Positions 25,727 to 34,158 are shown, counted from the first letter of the stretch. The stretch: DNA of 64,000 nt from Canibacter zhoujuaniae (GCF_011752015.1 NZ_JAAIKA010000001.1:434001-498000), one strand, 5' to 3'. Numbers and translations are program-made. The notes: generated by a model not told the origin, from the sequence alone.

Positions 25727-26524
25727 TCACGCACCAGCCTGCTGTTGGAAGGCACTCGTGTAGAGACAGACAGCAGCAGCGGTAGCAAGATTTAGTGACT
25801 CAGCCTGCCCGTATATGGGGAGTTTTCGCACATGATCACAGCGTTCACGTTCTTCGCTTTTTAAACCGTGTGCTTCATTACCAAAAATCCATGCGGTGCG
25901 CTGACTGAGTATCGGGTCAACCGGCTGCAAATCGGTGCCGCGAATGTCTGCCGCAATCGTTAGCAGACCCGCAGCTGTGAGTGTGTCTAAAACTTGCACA
26001 CTGTCACGCTCATAGCTGATTGGGAGGTGAAACAGTGAACCGGTTGTGGCTCGCACCACTTTCGGGTGCCACGGATCGATGCTCTCCCCCGCAAAAATTA
26101 CGGCGTCAGCTCCGGCAGCGTCTGCCGCCCGCAGCACAGCTCCGGCATTCCCCGGGTCACGCACATCAATTAACACAGCCACAAGTTTTGCACCTGTCAC
26201 CGTTTCAGCAACAGACGGGTTTTGAATATCTACAACAGCAACAACCCCCTGCGGTGTTACAGTGTCACTGAGAGCGGCAAGCACCTGTTCACTAACCATT
26301 TCGATCCGCACACCGGCGGCATCAGCATCACGATCCAAGTTCTCGAAACGTGAGCGGCCGGCGTGCGTTGTGTAAATAACCCGCACCCCCGCAGGCTGGA
26401 AGCGCAATGCTTCCTCCACGGCGTGTGGGCCTTCAACGATAAAACGCCCTGTCAGGAGCCGCTGCTTTTTCTGCTGCAGTGCTGCCGCTTTTTTAATTTG
26501 TGCAGATTTTGGGTTTTCGATCAC
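25727..26524 (-). CDS. TrmH/SpoU-family RNA 2'-O-methyltransferase
   Basis: A 265-residue SPOUT-class methyltransferase that places a 2'-O-methyl group on rRNA or tRNA. An N-terminal substrate-binding domain (about 1-100) precedes the knotted domain with IDVRDPGNAGAVLRAADAAG near 120 (motif 1), WIFGNEAHGL near 219 (motif 2) and LNLATAAAVCLYT near 243 (motif 3). The target base is not shown. GTG at 26524 (MIENPKSAQ) has TAAAGT ending six bases upstream, so a leaderless start is predicted. It follows the rplT operon terminator and meets the DyP gene tail to tail with six bases between. Confidence 0.92.
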   Translation of the reverse strand: MIENPKSAQIKKAAALQQKKQRLLTGRFIVEGPHAVEEALRFQPAGVRVIYTTHAGRSRFENLDRDADAAGVRIEMVSEQVLAALSDTVTPQGVVAVVDIQNPSVAETVTGAKLVAVLIDVRDPGNAGAVLRAADAAGADAVIFAGESIDPWHPKVVRATTGSLFHLPISYERDSVQVLDTLTAAGLLTIAADIRGTDLQPVDPILSQRTAWIFGNEAHGLKSEERERCDHVRKLPIYGQAESLNLATAAAVCLYTSAFQQQAGA

Positions 26525-26530
26525 ATAAAA

Positions 26531-26536
26531 ACTTTA
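26531..26536 (-). promoter_or_regulatory. -10 hexamer, TrmH-family gene (leaderless)
   Basis: TAAAGT, six bases before GTG at 26524. Confidence 0.65.
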
Positions 26537-26556
26537 CAGTGAACTTCTAAACACAA

Positions 26557-26586
26557 ATCGGGCCGCTCCCAAAAGAGCGGCCCGAT
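26557..26586 (-). terminator. Intrinsic terminator of infC-rpmI-rplT
   Basis: A perfect 12-pair stem ATCGGGCCGCTC / GAGCGGCCCGAT (arms 26557-26568 and 26575-26586) with a six-base loop, followed on the minus strand by a T-rich stretch. It lies directly after the rplT stop. Confidence 0.92.
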
Positions 26587-26604
26587 CCACAAAACACCTA
26601 CAGG

Positions 26605-26985
26605 TTATGCCTTTGGTGCAGAAGTGTCTTCAGGCAAAGCGTCTTTAGCCGCCTGCACAAGCTGTGCGAAGGTTGCTGGCTCGTTGGTAGCAAGCTCTGA
26701 CAGGATGCGACGGTCTACCTCGATACCCGCCAGAGACAGGCCCTGGATAAAACGGTTGTAGGTAAGGCCGTTTGCACGAGCACCGGCGTTGATGCGCTGG
26801 ATCCAAAGGCGACGGAAGTTGCCCTTGTTTTTACGGCGATCGTTGAATGAGTACTCGTATGAGTGGAGCAGCTGCTCTTTAGCCTTGCGGTAGAGACGTG
26901 ACCGCTGACCGCGGTAGCCTGATGCGCGATCGAGAACTGTACGACGCTTCTTGTGCGCGTTGACTGCGCGCTTTACTCTTGCCAT
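26605..26985 (-). CDS. rplT: Ribosomal protein bL20
   Basis: A 126-residue 50S subunit protein required early in assembly. The Arg/Lys-rich N-terminus ([15 protein letters not shown]) and the globular half ([20 protein letters not shown]) are typical; the C-terminus is about eight residues longer than in E. coli. It follows rpmI in the conserved infC-rpmI-rplT operon. In some bacteria L20 represses this operon by binding the leader; whether that happens here is not shown. AAAGGAAA lies ahead of the ATG. Confidence 0.98.
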   Translation of the reverse strand: MARVKRAVNAHKKRRTVLDRASGYRGQRSRLYRKAKEQLLHSYEYSFNDRRKNKGNFRRLWIQRINAGARANGLTYNRFIQGLSLAGIEVDRRILSELATNEPATFAQLVQAAKDALPEDTSAPKA

Positions 26986-27047
26986 TTGTGTTTATTTCCT
27001 TTAAATTCTTTTAACCTTAAGCGGCGAAATACTTCCTGCCCCAGCCT

Positions 27048-27242
27048 TTAAAGGCCGAGCAGCTTCTTAGCCTGCTTGACGTCACCCTTAGCCAGTACCT
27101 GGTCAGCGTTCAGGCGGCGCTTACGCTTAGACGCCTTCACCTCGAGGTTGTGACGCATACCAGCCTGCTGCTTCATGATCTTGCCGCTGCCGGTTACACG
27201 GAAACGCTTTTTAGCGCCCGAATGGGTCTTCTGCTTAGGCAT
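27048..27242 (-). CDS. rpmI: Ribosomal protein bL35
   Basis: A 64-residue basic 50S protein ([20 protein letters not shown] start, then [14 protein letters not shown]). Normal length and sequence. AAGGAG precedes the ATG at 27242. It is the middle gene of infC-rpmI-rplT, 63 bases after infC. Confidence 0.98.
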   Translation of the reverse strand: MPKQKTHSGAKKRFRVTGSGKIMKQQAGMRHNLEVKASKRKRRLNADQVLAKGDVKQAKKLLGL

Positions 27243-27305
27243 TATTTCTCCTTGTGAGTTAGTACTGCACGAAAGGCGCGCAGTAAAAGTTAGAGCTAGT
27301 CTTTC

Positions 27306-27911
27306 TTAAGAGGCAGACTGGCCGCTCTTCTCTGCACGAGCAGCGCGACGATTAGCCTTCTCTTCTGCACGGCGCGCGTTCTGCGCGGCACGTGCTTCAG
27401 ACTTGTTCTTTAGCGGTGCAATAACCATCACCATGTTTCGCCCGTCGATGCGTGGGTTTGACTCTACGGAGCCGTGCTCAGAAATATCCTGAGCAAATTT
27501 TTGCAACAGCTGCACGCCGAGCTCTGGCCGAGACTGTTCGCGACCACGGAACTGAATCATCGCCTTGACCTTGTCTCCCGCTGAGAGGAATCCAATAGCG
27601 CGCTTCATTTTTGTTTCGTAGTCGTGAGTGTCAATCTTCAGGCGGAAACGCACTTCTTTAAGCACTGTATTCGCCTGATTGCGACGAGCCTCTTTCGCTT
27701 TCTGCGCTGCCTCGTATTTAAACTTGCCGTAGTCCATAATCTTGGCTACCGGCGGTTTTGAATTAGGGGCAACCTCGACGAGGTCGAGATCCGCTTGCTG
27801 GGCAAGATTGAGTGCGGTGTTGATATCGACGACACCCACCTGCTCTCCGCTTGGACCTACGAGTCTTACCTCGCGGGCGCGGATTCGCTCATTCGTACGT
27901 GGTTCGCTGAT
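27306..27911 (-). CDS. infC: Translation initiation factor IF-3, ATC start
   Basis: A 201-residue IF-3, which binds the 30S subunit and checks start codon and initiator tRNA. N-domain (about 1-75; [18 protein letters not shown]), linker and C-domain (about 85-170; [18 protein letters not shown], then [12 protein letters not shown]) are intact, with an Ala/Arg-rich tail. The start is taken as ATC at 27911: AAGGAG lies at 27918-27923, six bases away, the family begins at [10 protein letters not shown], and no ATG, GTG or TTG fits that site. A rare start is the known basis of IF-3 autoregulation. A GTG at 27962 would add 17 residues without a ribosome-binding site. Upstream is a structured leader of about 200 bases. 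Confidence 0.93.
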   Translation of the reverse strand: MSEPRTNERIRAREVRLVGPSGEQVGVVDINTALNLAQQADLDLVEVAPNSKPPVAKIMDYGKFKYEAAQKAKEARRNQANTVLKEVRFRLKIDTHDYETKMKRAIGFLSAGDKVKAMIQFRGREQSRPELGVQLLQKFAQDISEHGSVESNPRIDGRNMVMVIAPLKNKSEARAAQNARRAEEKANRRAARAEKSGQSAS

Positions 27912-28122
27912 TGCTAGCTCCTTCGTTTGGTGACGGCTGTGCGCTTGCTTTAAGCACACCACGAAACGAACATAGAGTAGGAACTACTCTGCACCCTCAA
28001 GCTATCCCGACTGGCTGCCGGGACGGAGTGCCAACTACCCGCAACCTCTTTATTAACGAGTGCGCAGGTGGGAGATTATCCGCTTCAAATCTCAGAATTT
28101 CTGAGAGCCACTTCCAACTATA
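27912..28122 (-). promoter_or_regulatory. infC promoter and structured leader
   Basis: On the minus strand TATAGT (28117-28122) is a near-consensus -10. The leader down to the infC start holds three inverted repeats: CTCAGAATTTCTGAG at 28091-28105, TCCCG/CGGGA at 28005-28023 and AGAGTAG-gaa-CTACTCT at 27974-27990. They could form an attenuator or a binding site for IF-3 or L20. Promoter placement is by eye. Confidence 0.55.
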
Positions 28123-28130
28123 GCAGGTTG

Positions 28131-28136
28131 TAGGGT
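28131..28136 (+). promoter_or_regulatory. -10 hexamer, DUF1844 gene (leaderless)
   Basis: TAGGGT, six bases before ATG at 28143; the opposing infC -10 is nine bases away on the other strand. Confidence 0.65.
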
Positions 28137-28142
28137 TTAATT

Positions 28143-28523
28143 ATGAGCATGACTGGGGCATCAAACTCTGAAAATGTGAACACTCATGCAGCGGCAGATG
28201 TGGCTAACGCAACCCGCGATATTGCTGAGGTGCCAGCGGTTGAGGTTATCACAACCGCTGCCGTGCACCTGTTAAGCGCCGCTGCGATAAAGGTTGGTTT
28301 GGCAGACAATCCAGAGGAAGAAACCGATTTGGACGAGGCGCGCAAACTGATCAACGCACTTGCAGGCCTCATCACAGCAGCAGCACCGGAGATTAGTGAC
28401 GTGCACGCGCGCGGTCTCCGCGACGGGCTGCGCTCAGTGCAGCTTGCATTCCGCGAAGCATCAACTTTCCCCGACGCCCCCGGCGCTGGCCCGGGCGAGA
28501 AGTGGACCGGTTCGGTTATCTAA
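28143..28523 (+). CDS. DUF1844 domain protein
   Basis: A 126-residue mostly helical acidic protein of the DUF1844 family, which sits next to infC in many actinobacteria. The conserved core runs from EVITTAAVHLLSAAAIKVGL near 37 to the LRDGLRSVQLAFREA helix near 97. No catalytic motif is seen and no function is known. ATG at 28143 follows TAGGGT by six bases and has no ribosome-binding site. Its stop codon TAA forms the beginning of a TAACTT hexamer that would serve azlC. Confidence 0.88.
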   Translation: MSMTGASNSENVNTHAAADVANATRDIAEVPAVEVITTAAVHLLSAAAIKVGLADNPEEETDLDEARKLINALAGLITAAAPEISDVHARGLRDGLRSVQLAFREASTFPDAPGAGPGEKWTGSVI

Positions 28524-28526
28524 CTT
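28521..28526 (+). promoter_or_regulatory. -10 hexamer, azlC (overlaps a stop codon)
   Basis: TAACTT, seven bases before ATG at 28534; TAA is the DUF1844 stop. A weak TAGG site also precedes the ATG. Confidence 0.45.
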
Positions 28527-28533
28527 CAGTAGG

Positions 28534-29241
28534 ATGACGGAAACAGCACAGTTTAAACTCGGTTTTCAAGACTCTCTATCGGTTGGGCTTGGTATTTTTC
28601 CGCTCGGGATCGCCCTCGGCATGCTTGCAATTGAGCTCGACCTGCAGTGGTGGGTTGCGCCGCTCACCAGCCTCGTTGTTTATGCTGGCAGTGTCGAGTT
28701 TATGCTGCTCTCACTGTTTGCCTCAGACGCATCACTTTTAACAATTGCAGCGCTGGTGTTTGCAATAAATTTCAGGCATGTGTTTTACGCATTCTCCTTC
28801 CCTCTCCATCTGGTGAAAAACCCGGTGGCTCGTTTTTACTCGGTGTTTGGCCTGATCGATGAGGTTTACGCCACTTACGCGGGTAAAGACACCGCTGAAC
28901 TCACCGGCACTCGTGTTGTCACCATGCAGGTAATCAGTCACCTCTATTGGTTGGGGGGATCACTGCTCGGTGTGGTTATTGCCTCAGCTCTGCCAGTTGA
29001 TCTACACGGTTTTGAGTTTGCTCTCTGCGCGCTGTTTACGGTGATGTTTATCGACGCGTTCAGCAGTCGCCGACAGTTGCCGAGCTCAGTATTAGCGGGT
29101 ATCGCCGTGACAGCCGGAATGTTAATGCCGGGAGACTTCGACCTGCTGTTATCACTGCTTATCTTTGCTGCTCTGCTTGCGGTGCGCGCAGTGTTTAACT
29201 ACAGGTCTGCCAAAGGGCCGGCTTTGGGAGGCGAGGTTTAA
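28534..29241 (+). CDS. azlC: AzlC-type branched-chain amino-acid exporter, large subunit
   Basis: A 235-residue polytopic membrane protein of the AzlC/BrnF family, which with AzlD/BrnE exports branched-chain amino acids and methionine. Five to seven hydrophobic helices are seen, with the family features GIFPLGIALGML near 22, YAGSVEFMLL near 50 and FAINFRHVFYAFSFPLHL near 73. I chose ATG at 28534 (MTETAQFKLG), ten bases after the DUF1844 stop; a longer reading starting inside DUF1844 would add nonfamily sequence. It overlaps azlD by one base (TAATG). Confidence 0.92.
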   Translation: MTETAQFKLGFQDSLSVGLGIFPLGIALGMLAIELDLQWWVAPLTSLVVYAGSVEFMLLSLFASDASLLTIAALVFAINFRHVFYAFSFPLHLVKNPVARFYSVFGLIDEVYATYAGKDTAELTGTRVVTMQVISHLYWLGGSLLGVVIASALPVDLHGFEFALCALFTVMFIDAFSSRRQLPSSVLAGIAVTAGMLMPGDFDLLLSLLIFAALLAVRAVFNYRSAKGPALGGEV

Positions 29242-29570
29242 TGCACCAGCCAAATTCAATTTATATAATTATCGCTGCGCTATTGAGCGGCGCTATCACC
29301 TTTCTATTACGCGCTGTGCCCTTCATGATTCTTCGTCCACTGCGACGGTCTGTTGTGGTGCGCCTATTCGGCGCCTGGATGCCGGTTGGCATCCTGCTAA
29401 TTCTGTCGGCGATCACTTTTCGTGATTCATTTACAGCTTCCGAACAGTGGTGGATTGCGCCGGTATCTTTAGCGGTCACAGTTATCGTTCATCTTCTGAC
29501 CAAGCGCAACACAACCCTGTCAGTTGTTGCAGGAACTGTGACCTTCGTTGTTTTAACTAATCTGCTATAA
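29241..29570 (+). CDS. azlD: AzlD-type branched-chain amino-acid exporter, small subunit
   Basis: A 109-residue membrane protein with three to four helices (about 7-27, 43-62, 68-86, 90-108), of the AzlD/BrnE family. It joins AzlC to form a two-subunit exporter. The conserved TFLLRAVPFMIL segment near 20 is present. The start overlaps the azlC stop; its own stop lies 11 bases from the convergent sseB. Confidence 0.9.
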   Translation: MHQPNSIYIIIAALLSGAITFLLRAVPFMILRPLRRSVVVRLFGAWMPVGILLILSAITFRDSFTASEQWWIAPVSLAVTVIVHLLTKRNTTLSVVAGTVTFVVLTNLL

Positions 29571-29581
29571 CGGCTCTGCAG

Positions 29582-30505
29582 CTAGTTACCGGCAGGCACA
29601 AATTTAAGCCTTACACTATCAATTCGCTTCGAAAGCACAGTGTTTGACTCCCATGCCGCACTAATGTTTGCAGCGATACTCTGCACTGCTTCACGCGAGT
29701 GACCCGGCGCAATCCCAAGCACGAGTTCAGCCTCAACATTGGTGAGATCCAAACGCGGATCTAATGGCATCAAAGTCGCGAATCTGACCCGCTTATCTGC
29801 GCTGGTTGCAAATTCTTGCACCGTTTTCGCAAACTGATTATCAGCCCAGCCAGGAAGTAAGACCTTTCCGCTGGCGATCTCTTCAAACCGTGGAGCTCTA
29901 ACCCCCACTCGCGTAGCAGAGCTTGCAGGGTCAATAACGATTAAGGGTGTCTCCTCTTGAGCGGCTGCGATAACCGCCTGCGGCACCGGCACTGGAATGG
30001 GTCTTGCCGTGCCATCCCAGGCGCGCATAGTTTCTGTTGAGGTGAAAACAGGCATTGCGGTGCGGCCGTCGGGCGCGGCTACCGTCACAATAGAAAGCTC
30101 TTGGGTTTTTTCGACAATTTTCCCGGAGTCGGTGACACCAAAGTCACCTCCCTCAGCAACGAGTGGAATCAAAACCCGAATTTTTGCAAACTCTGCAAGC
30201 AGCTTTCTCTCAGCTTCCGCTAATCGCGTGAGAGCCTGCGCTACGAGTGTCGGATCAGCAGCGGCGACAGCGTCCGTATAGCCAGCAACTCGTGCAATAA
30301 AGCGCTCTCTGGCACCGGCATACTCTGCAGGGGTCTGGCCGTCGTCGTTAGCAAAAGCTGTGCCGTGGTGGTCGAAGCTGCGCCCCGCCCAAGGGAAACC
30401 CGCCGAGTCACCACTTCCCCCCGCGGTCTGCCCCTGGGGCAGACCGGTTGGAGTCGGCGTGTGTTGCGGCCGATCACCGGTTGACGGAAGTTTTTTGATT
30501 GCCAT
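29582..30505 (-). CDS. SseB-family protein
   Basis: A 307-residue protein with the SseB N-terminal domain (about 95-215: LAEFAKIRVLIPLV, MPVFTSTETMRAW, PLIVIDPAS) and a C-terminal SseB_C-like region. The first 70 residues are Pro/Gly/Thr-rich and probably disordered. SseB is named for a serine-sensitivity effect in E. coli; its biochemical role is not known. It is the last gene of hisC-hisB-hisH-priA-sseB, with one base between it and priA, a common order in this family. Confidence 0.85.
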   Translation of the reverse strand: MAIKKLPSTGDRPQHTPTPTGLPQGQTAGGSGDSAGFPWAGRSFDHHGTAFANDDGQTPAEYAGARERFIARVAGYTDAVAAADPTLVAQALTRLAEAERKLLAEFAKIRVLIPLVAEGGDFGVTDSGKIVEKTQELSIVTVAAPDGRTAMPVFTSTETMRAWDGTARPIPVPVPQAVIAAAQEETPLIVIDPASSATRVGVRAPRFEEIASGKVLLPGWADNQFAKTVQEFATSADKRVRFATLMPLDPRLDLTNVEAELVLGIAPGHSREAVQSIAANISAAWESNTVLSKRIDSVRLKFVPAGN

Positions 30506-30506
30506 G

Positions 30507-31244
30507 TTATGAAGCTACTGCAAGAGCCTCTTCGAGTGTGAACTTACCGGCGTAGAGTGCTTTACCCACAATTGCGCCCTCCAGACCGAGCGGAACAAGT
30601 GTGCGCAGAGCTTCGATATCTGCAAGCTCAGCAACCCCGCCCGAAGCAACAACGGGCTTGTTAGTGCGCTCTAACACGCGCTGCAGCAGATTAAGATTTG
30701 GGCCGGCAAGAGTGCCATCTTTTGCAACATCGGTCACAATATACCGAGCACAGCCGGCAGCTTCGAGACGATCCAGCACCTCCCAGAGGTTTCCGCCCTC
30801 TTTTACCCAGCCACGAGCGGCAAGGGTGTCACCACGCACATCTAACCCGACGGCTATTTTCTCGCCGTATTCTGAAATAACCTTCGCAGTCCAGTCGGGA
30901 TTTTCGAGCGCAGCGGTGCCGAGGTTCACACGGGTAGCGCCTAGTTTAAGAGCCCGCTGCAGACTCTCATCGTCGCGGATACCACCCGAAAGCTCGATCT
31001 TTACATCACCGGTAGCCGCCATCACTTCACGCAACACTTCGGTGTTGCTACCGGTACCAAAAGCTGCGTCTAGATCAACCAGGTGAATCCACTCAGCGCC
31101 GGCATTAACCCAATCCAGTGCCGCATCAACAGGGCTACCATAGCCGGTAACCGCGTCGGCTGCTCCCTGCACGAGTCTGACGGCCTGCCCCTCGCGTACA
31201 TCGACAGCGGGCAGAAGTTCAAGCTTGGCGTTGTTTTCGGTCAT
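30507..31244 (-). CDS. priA: Bifunctional HisA/TrpF isomerase PriA
   Basis: A 245-residue (beta-alpha)8 barrel. In actinobacteria without a separate trpF this enzyme isomerises both ProFAR (histidine) and phosphoribosylanthranilate (tryptophan). Catalytic Asp is in [15 protein letters not shown] near residue 15 and the second acid in [16 protein letters not shown] near 172. Phosphate-binding ELSGGIRD near 83 and VASGGVAEL near 200 are present. AGGAAT precedes ATG at 31244. Dual function is inferred from lineage; whether the genome has trpF is not visible here. Confidence 0.93.
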   Translation of the reverse strand: MTENNAKLELLPAVDVREGQAVRLVQGAADAVTGYGSPVDAALDWVNAGAEWIHLVDLDAAFGTGSNTEVLREVMAATGDVKIELSGGIRDDESLQRALKLGATRVNLGTAALENPDWTAKVISEYGEKIAVGLDVRGDTLAARGWVKEGGNLWEVLDRLEAAGCARYIVTDVAKDGTLAGPNLNLLQRVLERTNKPVVASGGVAELADIEALRTLVPLGLEGAIVGKALYAGKFTLEEALAVAS

Positions 31245-31284
31245 AAGATTCCTGACGTGTGTGAGTGGCGTATTTTTAAATGAG

Positions 31285-31941
31285 CTACCTAAGCGAGTTT
31301 ATCCAGTTTGACAGCAGCTTCAGCCCGGCAGAGCCTGATTTTTCAGGGTGAAACTGGGTTGCGCTCAATGGCCCGCACTCAACAGCGGCGATAAATTTCG
31401 CTCCTTCATGTTCGGCTGTTGTTAGCAGCACCTCTTCACCCGCGAGAGCGGGAGACAGAGCTCTTACCCCACCGTTCTCGTAGCTGCTTACTGCGTTGCT
31501 GTGCACGAAGTAAAAAGCTTCGTCTGCAAGGCCTGCAAACAGCGTTGAACGCGGATCGACTGCGACGGTGTTCCACCCCATGTGCGGCAGTGTTTTTGCC
31601 GGCAATGCTGCAACGCTGCCGGACAGGATGCCGAGACCAGCGGAATGCACCTGCCGCTCAGTGCCTGATTCAAATAGTATTTGCTGCCCCACGCAGATGC
31701 CCATAACGGGTTTACCGTCTGCGAGGCGTTCGTTGATAGCTGCAACACCGTTTACCGCGGTCAGCTGCTGCATTACAGCGTCAAACGCCCCAACACCGGG
31801 AACAAACAAACCATCTGCTGTCGCAATAAATTTTGGATCAGCGGTCAGCCTAACCTCTGCGCCAGCTGCCTGCAGCGCTTTTACTGCGCTGTGCACATTG
31901 CCTGATCCGTATGCGAGAACCGCAACCACCGGGCTGTTCAT
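31285..31941 (-). CDS. hisH: Imidazole glycerol phosphate synthase, glutaminase subunit
   Basis: A 218-residue class I glutamine amidotransferase that passes ammonia to HisF. Nucleophile Cys in [10 protein letters not shown] near 82 (the usual Met after Gly is Gln here), and the His/Glu pair in TQFHPEKSG near 200, complete the triad. It lies three bases after hisB. hisF is not in the window, so the partner must be elsewhere. Confidence 0.95.
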   Translation of the reverse strand: MNSPVVAVLAYGSGNVHSAVKALQAAGAEVRLTADPKFIATADGLFVPGVGAFDAVMQQLTAVNGVAAINERLADGKPVMGICVGQQILFESGTERQVHSAGLGILSGSVAALPAKTLPHMGWNTVAVDPRSTLFAGLADEAFYFVHSNAVSSYENGGVRALSPALAGEEVLLTTAEHEGAKFIAAVECGPLSATQFHPEKSGSAGLKLLSNWINSLR

Positions 31942-31944
31942 ACG

Positions 31945-32553
31945 CTAGAGAACGCCCTTAGTTGAAGGAACACCCTTAATATTCGGATCAATCGTCTTTG
32001 CGGTGCGGAAAGCTCTGGCAAATGCTTTGAACTCGGCCTCAGCAATGTGGTGCGGATCCCGACCGTTTAGCAGCCGCAGATGCACGGTTAGACGCGCATT
32101 GAAAGTGAGTGCTTCAAAGAAATGCCGCACCATCGAGCCGGTGAAGTGTCCTCCAATAAGGTGGTATTCAAAGCCCTCTGGCTCGCCTGTATGCACGAGG
32201 TATGGGCGACCAGAAATATCAACAACCGCCTGCGCGAGTGCCTCATCAAGTGGCACTAGAGCGTCACCGTAGCGGGAGATACCGGTCTTATCACCGAGCG
32301 CTTCGAGAATTGCCTGGCCTAAGAGAATTCCGGTGTCTTCAACTGTGTGATGCACGTCAATGTGTGTGTCTCCCGACGCACGAACACGCAGGTCGATTAA
32401 CGAGTGCCTAGCAAAGGCATCAAGCATGTGATCAAAAAAAGGCACTCCGGTATCGATGTCAGCCAGACCTGAGCCGTCGAGATTTAGGTCTAAGGAAATC
32501 TGCGACTCACTGGTCTTACGGGACTTAGTGATCTGCCGTGCAGTTGCAACCAT
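31945..32553 (-). CDS. hisB: Imidazoleglycerol-phosphate dehydratase
   Basis: A 202-residue manganese enzyme of histidine synthesis, monofunctional as in actinobacteria (no fused phosphatase). The two internal repeats with metal-binding motifs are seen: [13 protein letters not shown] near 40 and DVHHTVED near 66, then the second set [21 protein letters not shown] near 128-148 (split by the repeat) and [16 protein letters not shown] near 167. It lies 29 bases after hisC. Confidence 0.95.
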   Translation of the reverse strand: MVATARQITKSRKTSESQISLDLNLDGSGLADIDTGVPFFDHMLDAFARHSLIDLRVRASGDTHIDVHHTVEDTGILLGQAILEALGDKTGISRYGDALVPLDEALAQAVVDISGRPYLVHTGEPEGFEYHLIGGHFTGSMVRHFFEALTFNARLTVHLRLLNGRDPHHIAEAEFKAFARAFRTAKTIDPNIKGVPSTKGVL

Positions 32554-32582
32554 GACGTTCTTTCTATATCACCTGATGTGTC

Positions 32583-33656
32583 TCATTTAAGAATATCGCG
32601 AAGCGCTGCCAGCACCGCTTTATTCTCAGCTGCGGTGCCTATTGTGAGACGTAAGTGCCCGGGTATTGCAACTTTACGCACCAGAATGCCTCGGTCGAGG
32701 AGCGCGTCAAAGACAGCGGACGGGTTATCGAAGCCGTCAATGAGCAAAAAGTTTGCGCCCGACTGCCACGGTCGCAACCCCAAACTCTGCAGCTCGGCAA
32801 CGACTAACGCACGCTGCGCACGGATCTCTGCCACTGCTTCAAGCATGAGAGGTGCGTTGCGCACCGCTGTTAGCGCTGCCGCCTGCGTCAATGCAGAGAG
32901 GTGATACGGCAGGCGCACCAATCGCAAAGCATCGATAAAAGCAGGATCGGCCGCTAAATACCCGAGCCGCACACCAGCAAAGGCAAAAGCTTTGCTCGTC
33001 GTGCGCGACACCGCCAACCGTGGGCGGCCGTTAAGCAGAGTGGTTGCGCTTGGGAGATCTGTCTCAAACTCATGGTATGCCTCGTCAATTACGAGCACTC
33101 CATCAAAGGCATCATATGCTGCAATAATCGCTTCGCGCGACAGCGTTGTGCCGGTTGGGTTATTTGGGCCGCACAGCAGAACCACGTCCGGCTTGTGCTG
33201 AGCAATCTTGGCAGCCACAAACTCTGGGCTGAGCAGAAAACCTTCTTCGCGAGGGATTTCAATATATTCAGAGTCGGTGCCTGCTGCGAGCAGCGGATAC
33301 ATAGAATAGGTCGGCCCGAAACTCAGAACTGAGCGGCCGGGACCAGCAAAGGCCTGCAGAATATGCTGCAGCACTTCGTTAGAACCGTTAGCTGCCCAAA
33401 TATTATCTGCGCTCAGACCATCACCTAAATAGTCTGCAAGTGCTTCGCGCAGCGGCCTAAACTCACGGTCGGGATAACGATTGAGGCCGCTAAGCTCGTC
33501 AGACAGCGCAGCAAGAATCTGCTTCTGCACCTCCGGATGCACCCCGTGCGTGTTCTCGTTTACGTTGAGCGCAATCGGAACATCAAGCTGTGGAGCACCG
33601 TAAGGAGTCTGCCCGCGGAGGCTATCACGCAGCGGCAAGTCTTGCAGATCTGTCAT
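32583..33656 (-). CDS. hisC: Histidinol-phosphate aminotransferase
   Basis: A 357-residue fold-type I PLP aminotransferase, first gene of the his group here. Seen: LNVNENTHGV near 30, GSNEVLQH near 90, LLCGPNNPTGT near 157, VIDEAYHEF near 187 and the PLP lysine in SRTTSKAFAFAGVRLGY near 218. ATG at 33656 has TAGCAT ending six bases upstream, placed directly after the TGA stop of the LysM gene. hisD, hisF, hisG and hisI are not in the window. Context favours HisC over an aromatic aminotransferase. Confidence 0.94.
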   Translation of the reverse strand: MTDLQDLPLRDSLRGQTPYGAPQLDVPIALNVNENTHGVHPEVQKQILAALSDELSGLNRYPDREFRPLREALADYLGDGLSADNIWAANGSNEVLQHILQAFAGPGRSVLSFGPTYSMYPLLAAGTDSEYIEIPREEGFLLSPEFVAAKIAQHKPDVVLLCGPNNPTGTTLSREAIIAAYDAFDGVLVIDEAYHEFETDLPSATTLLNGRPRLAVSRTTSKAFAFAGVRLGYLAADPAFIDALRLVRLPYHLSALTQAAALTAVRNAPLMLEAVAEIRAQRALVVAELQSLGLRPWQSGANFLLIDGFDNPSAVFDALLDRGILVRKVAIPGHLRLTIGTAAENKAVLAALRDILK

Positions 33657-33662
33657 ATTAAG

Positions 33663-33668
33663 ATGCTA
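33663..33668 (-). promoter_or_regulatory. -10 hexamer, hisC (leaderless)
   Basis: TAGCAT, six bases before ATG at 33656, immediately after the LysM gene's TGA. Confidence 0.62.
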
Positions 33669-34067
33669 TCAGTCGAGAATCCCAACCTCAGCGGCACTAA
33701 AAACACGCTCAGCATCATTAAACTCAAGCGGCACTGCAACCGGCTCATACGCCTGCACTGCAGACGATGGTAGTTGGTTCAAAGCGACAATGTCGGCAAC
33801 AGTGTCACGCGGGTCTGCTTTTGGTGCAATCTCAGCAGCAATCTGCCACAGTGACTCCCCCGGCATTGGAACAACATAACCGAACTCAGCCCCCGACACT
33901 TCGGCGGTCGCCTCAGCGGCCGTTGAGTTGATAGCAGAAATAAATAAACCGCCGGCTAGCAGTGCACCAAGGCCGAATGCAGAAAACACAGCCTTACCTC
34001 TGCGCGTGAGTCTCAAGTGCGTGGACTGAGAGTCTTGAACAGTGGTGTTGTAAATTGTGTTGCTCAT
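33669..34067 (-). CDS. SOS-controlled LysM protein, probable division inhibitor
   Basis: A 132-residue protein: basic cytoplasmic N-terminus (RLTRRGK), one transmembrane helix or uncleaved signal (about 28-49) and an extracytoplasmic LysM domain (about 64-113; YVVPMPGESLWQIAAEIAPKA, then IVALNQL and VAVPL). It is divergent from lexA and two overlapping LexA boxes lie just ahead of its start. Position, size and LysM match the actinobacterial SOS division suppressors near lexA (Rv2719c/ChiZ, DivS as functional analogue) and Bacillus YneA. Division inhibition is inferred. GGAGGG is six bases before ATG at 34067. No peptidase domain is present. Confidence 0.85.
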   Translation of the reverse strand: MSNTIYNTTVQDSQSTHLRLTRRGKAVFSAFGLGALLAGGLFISAINSTAAEATAEVSGAEFGYVVPMPGESLWQIAAEIAPKADPRDTVADIVALNQLPSSAVQAYEPVAVPLEFNDAERVFSAAEVGILD

Positions 34068-34085
34068 TTTTAACCCTCCAATTGC

Positions 34086-34099
34086 CGAACATTTGTTCG
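34086..34099. promoter_or_regulatory. LexA box 1 (lexA/LysM gene)
   Basis: CGAACATTTGTTCG matches the actinobacterial and Gram-positive SOS box (CGAAC-N4-GTTCG) perfectly in both half-sites. It lies 18 bases ahead of the LysM start. Confidence 0.92.
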
Positions 34100-34112
34100 G
34101 AACATATGTTCA
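34099..34112. promoter_or_regulatory. LexA box 2, sharing one base with box 1
   Basis: GGAACATATGTTCA, a second box with the GAAC-N4-GTTC core. It shares base 34099 with box 1, so two LexA dimers would be centred 13 bases apart. Confidence 0.88.
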
Positions 34113-34123
34113 GTTTATTCCGA

Positions 34124-34158
34124 AAACTTTATTAGAACAAATTTTTGGAATAAAGTTT
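34124..34158. promoter_or_regulatory. AT-rich ten-base inverted repeat upstream of lexA
   Basis: AAACTTTATT (34124-34133) and AATAAAGTTT (34149-34158) are perfect inverted copies with a 15-base spacer. It could be a second operator or a hairpin at the lexA promoter; no T run follows, so it is not a terminator. Confidence 0.5.
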
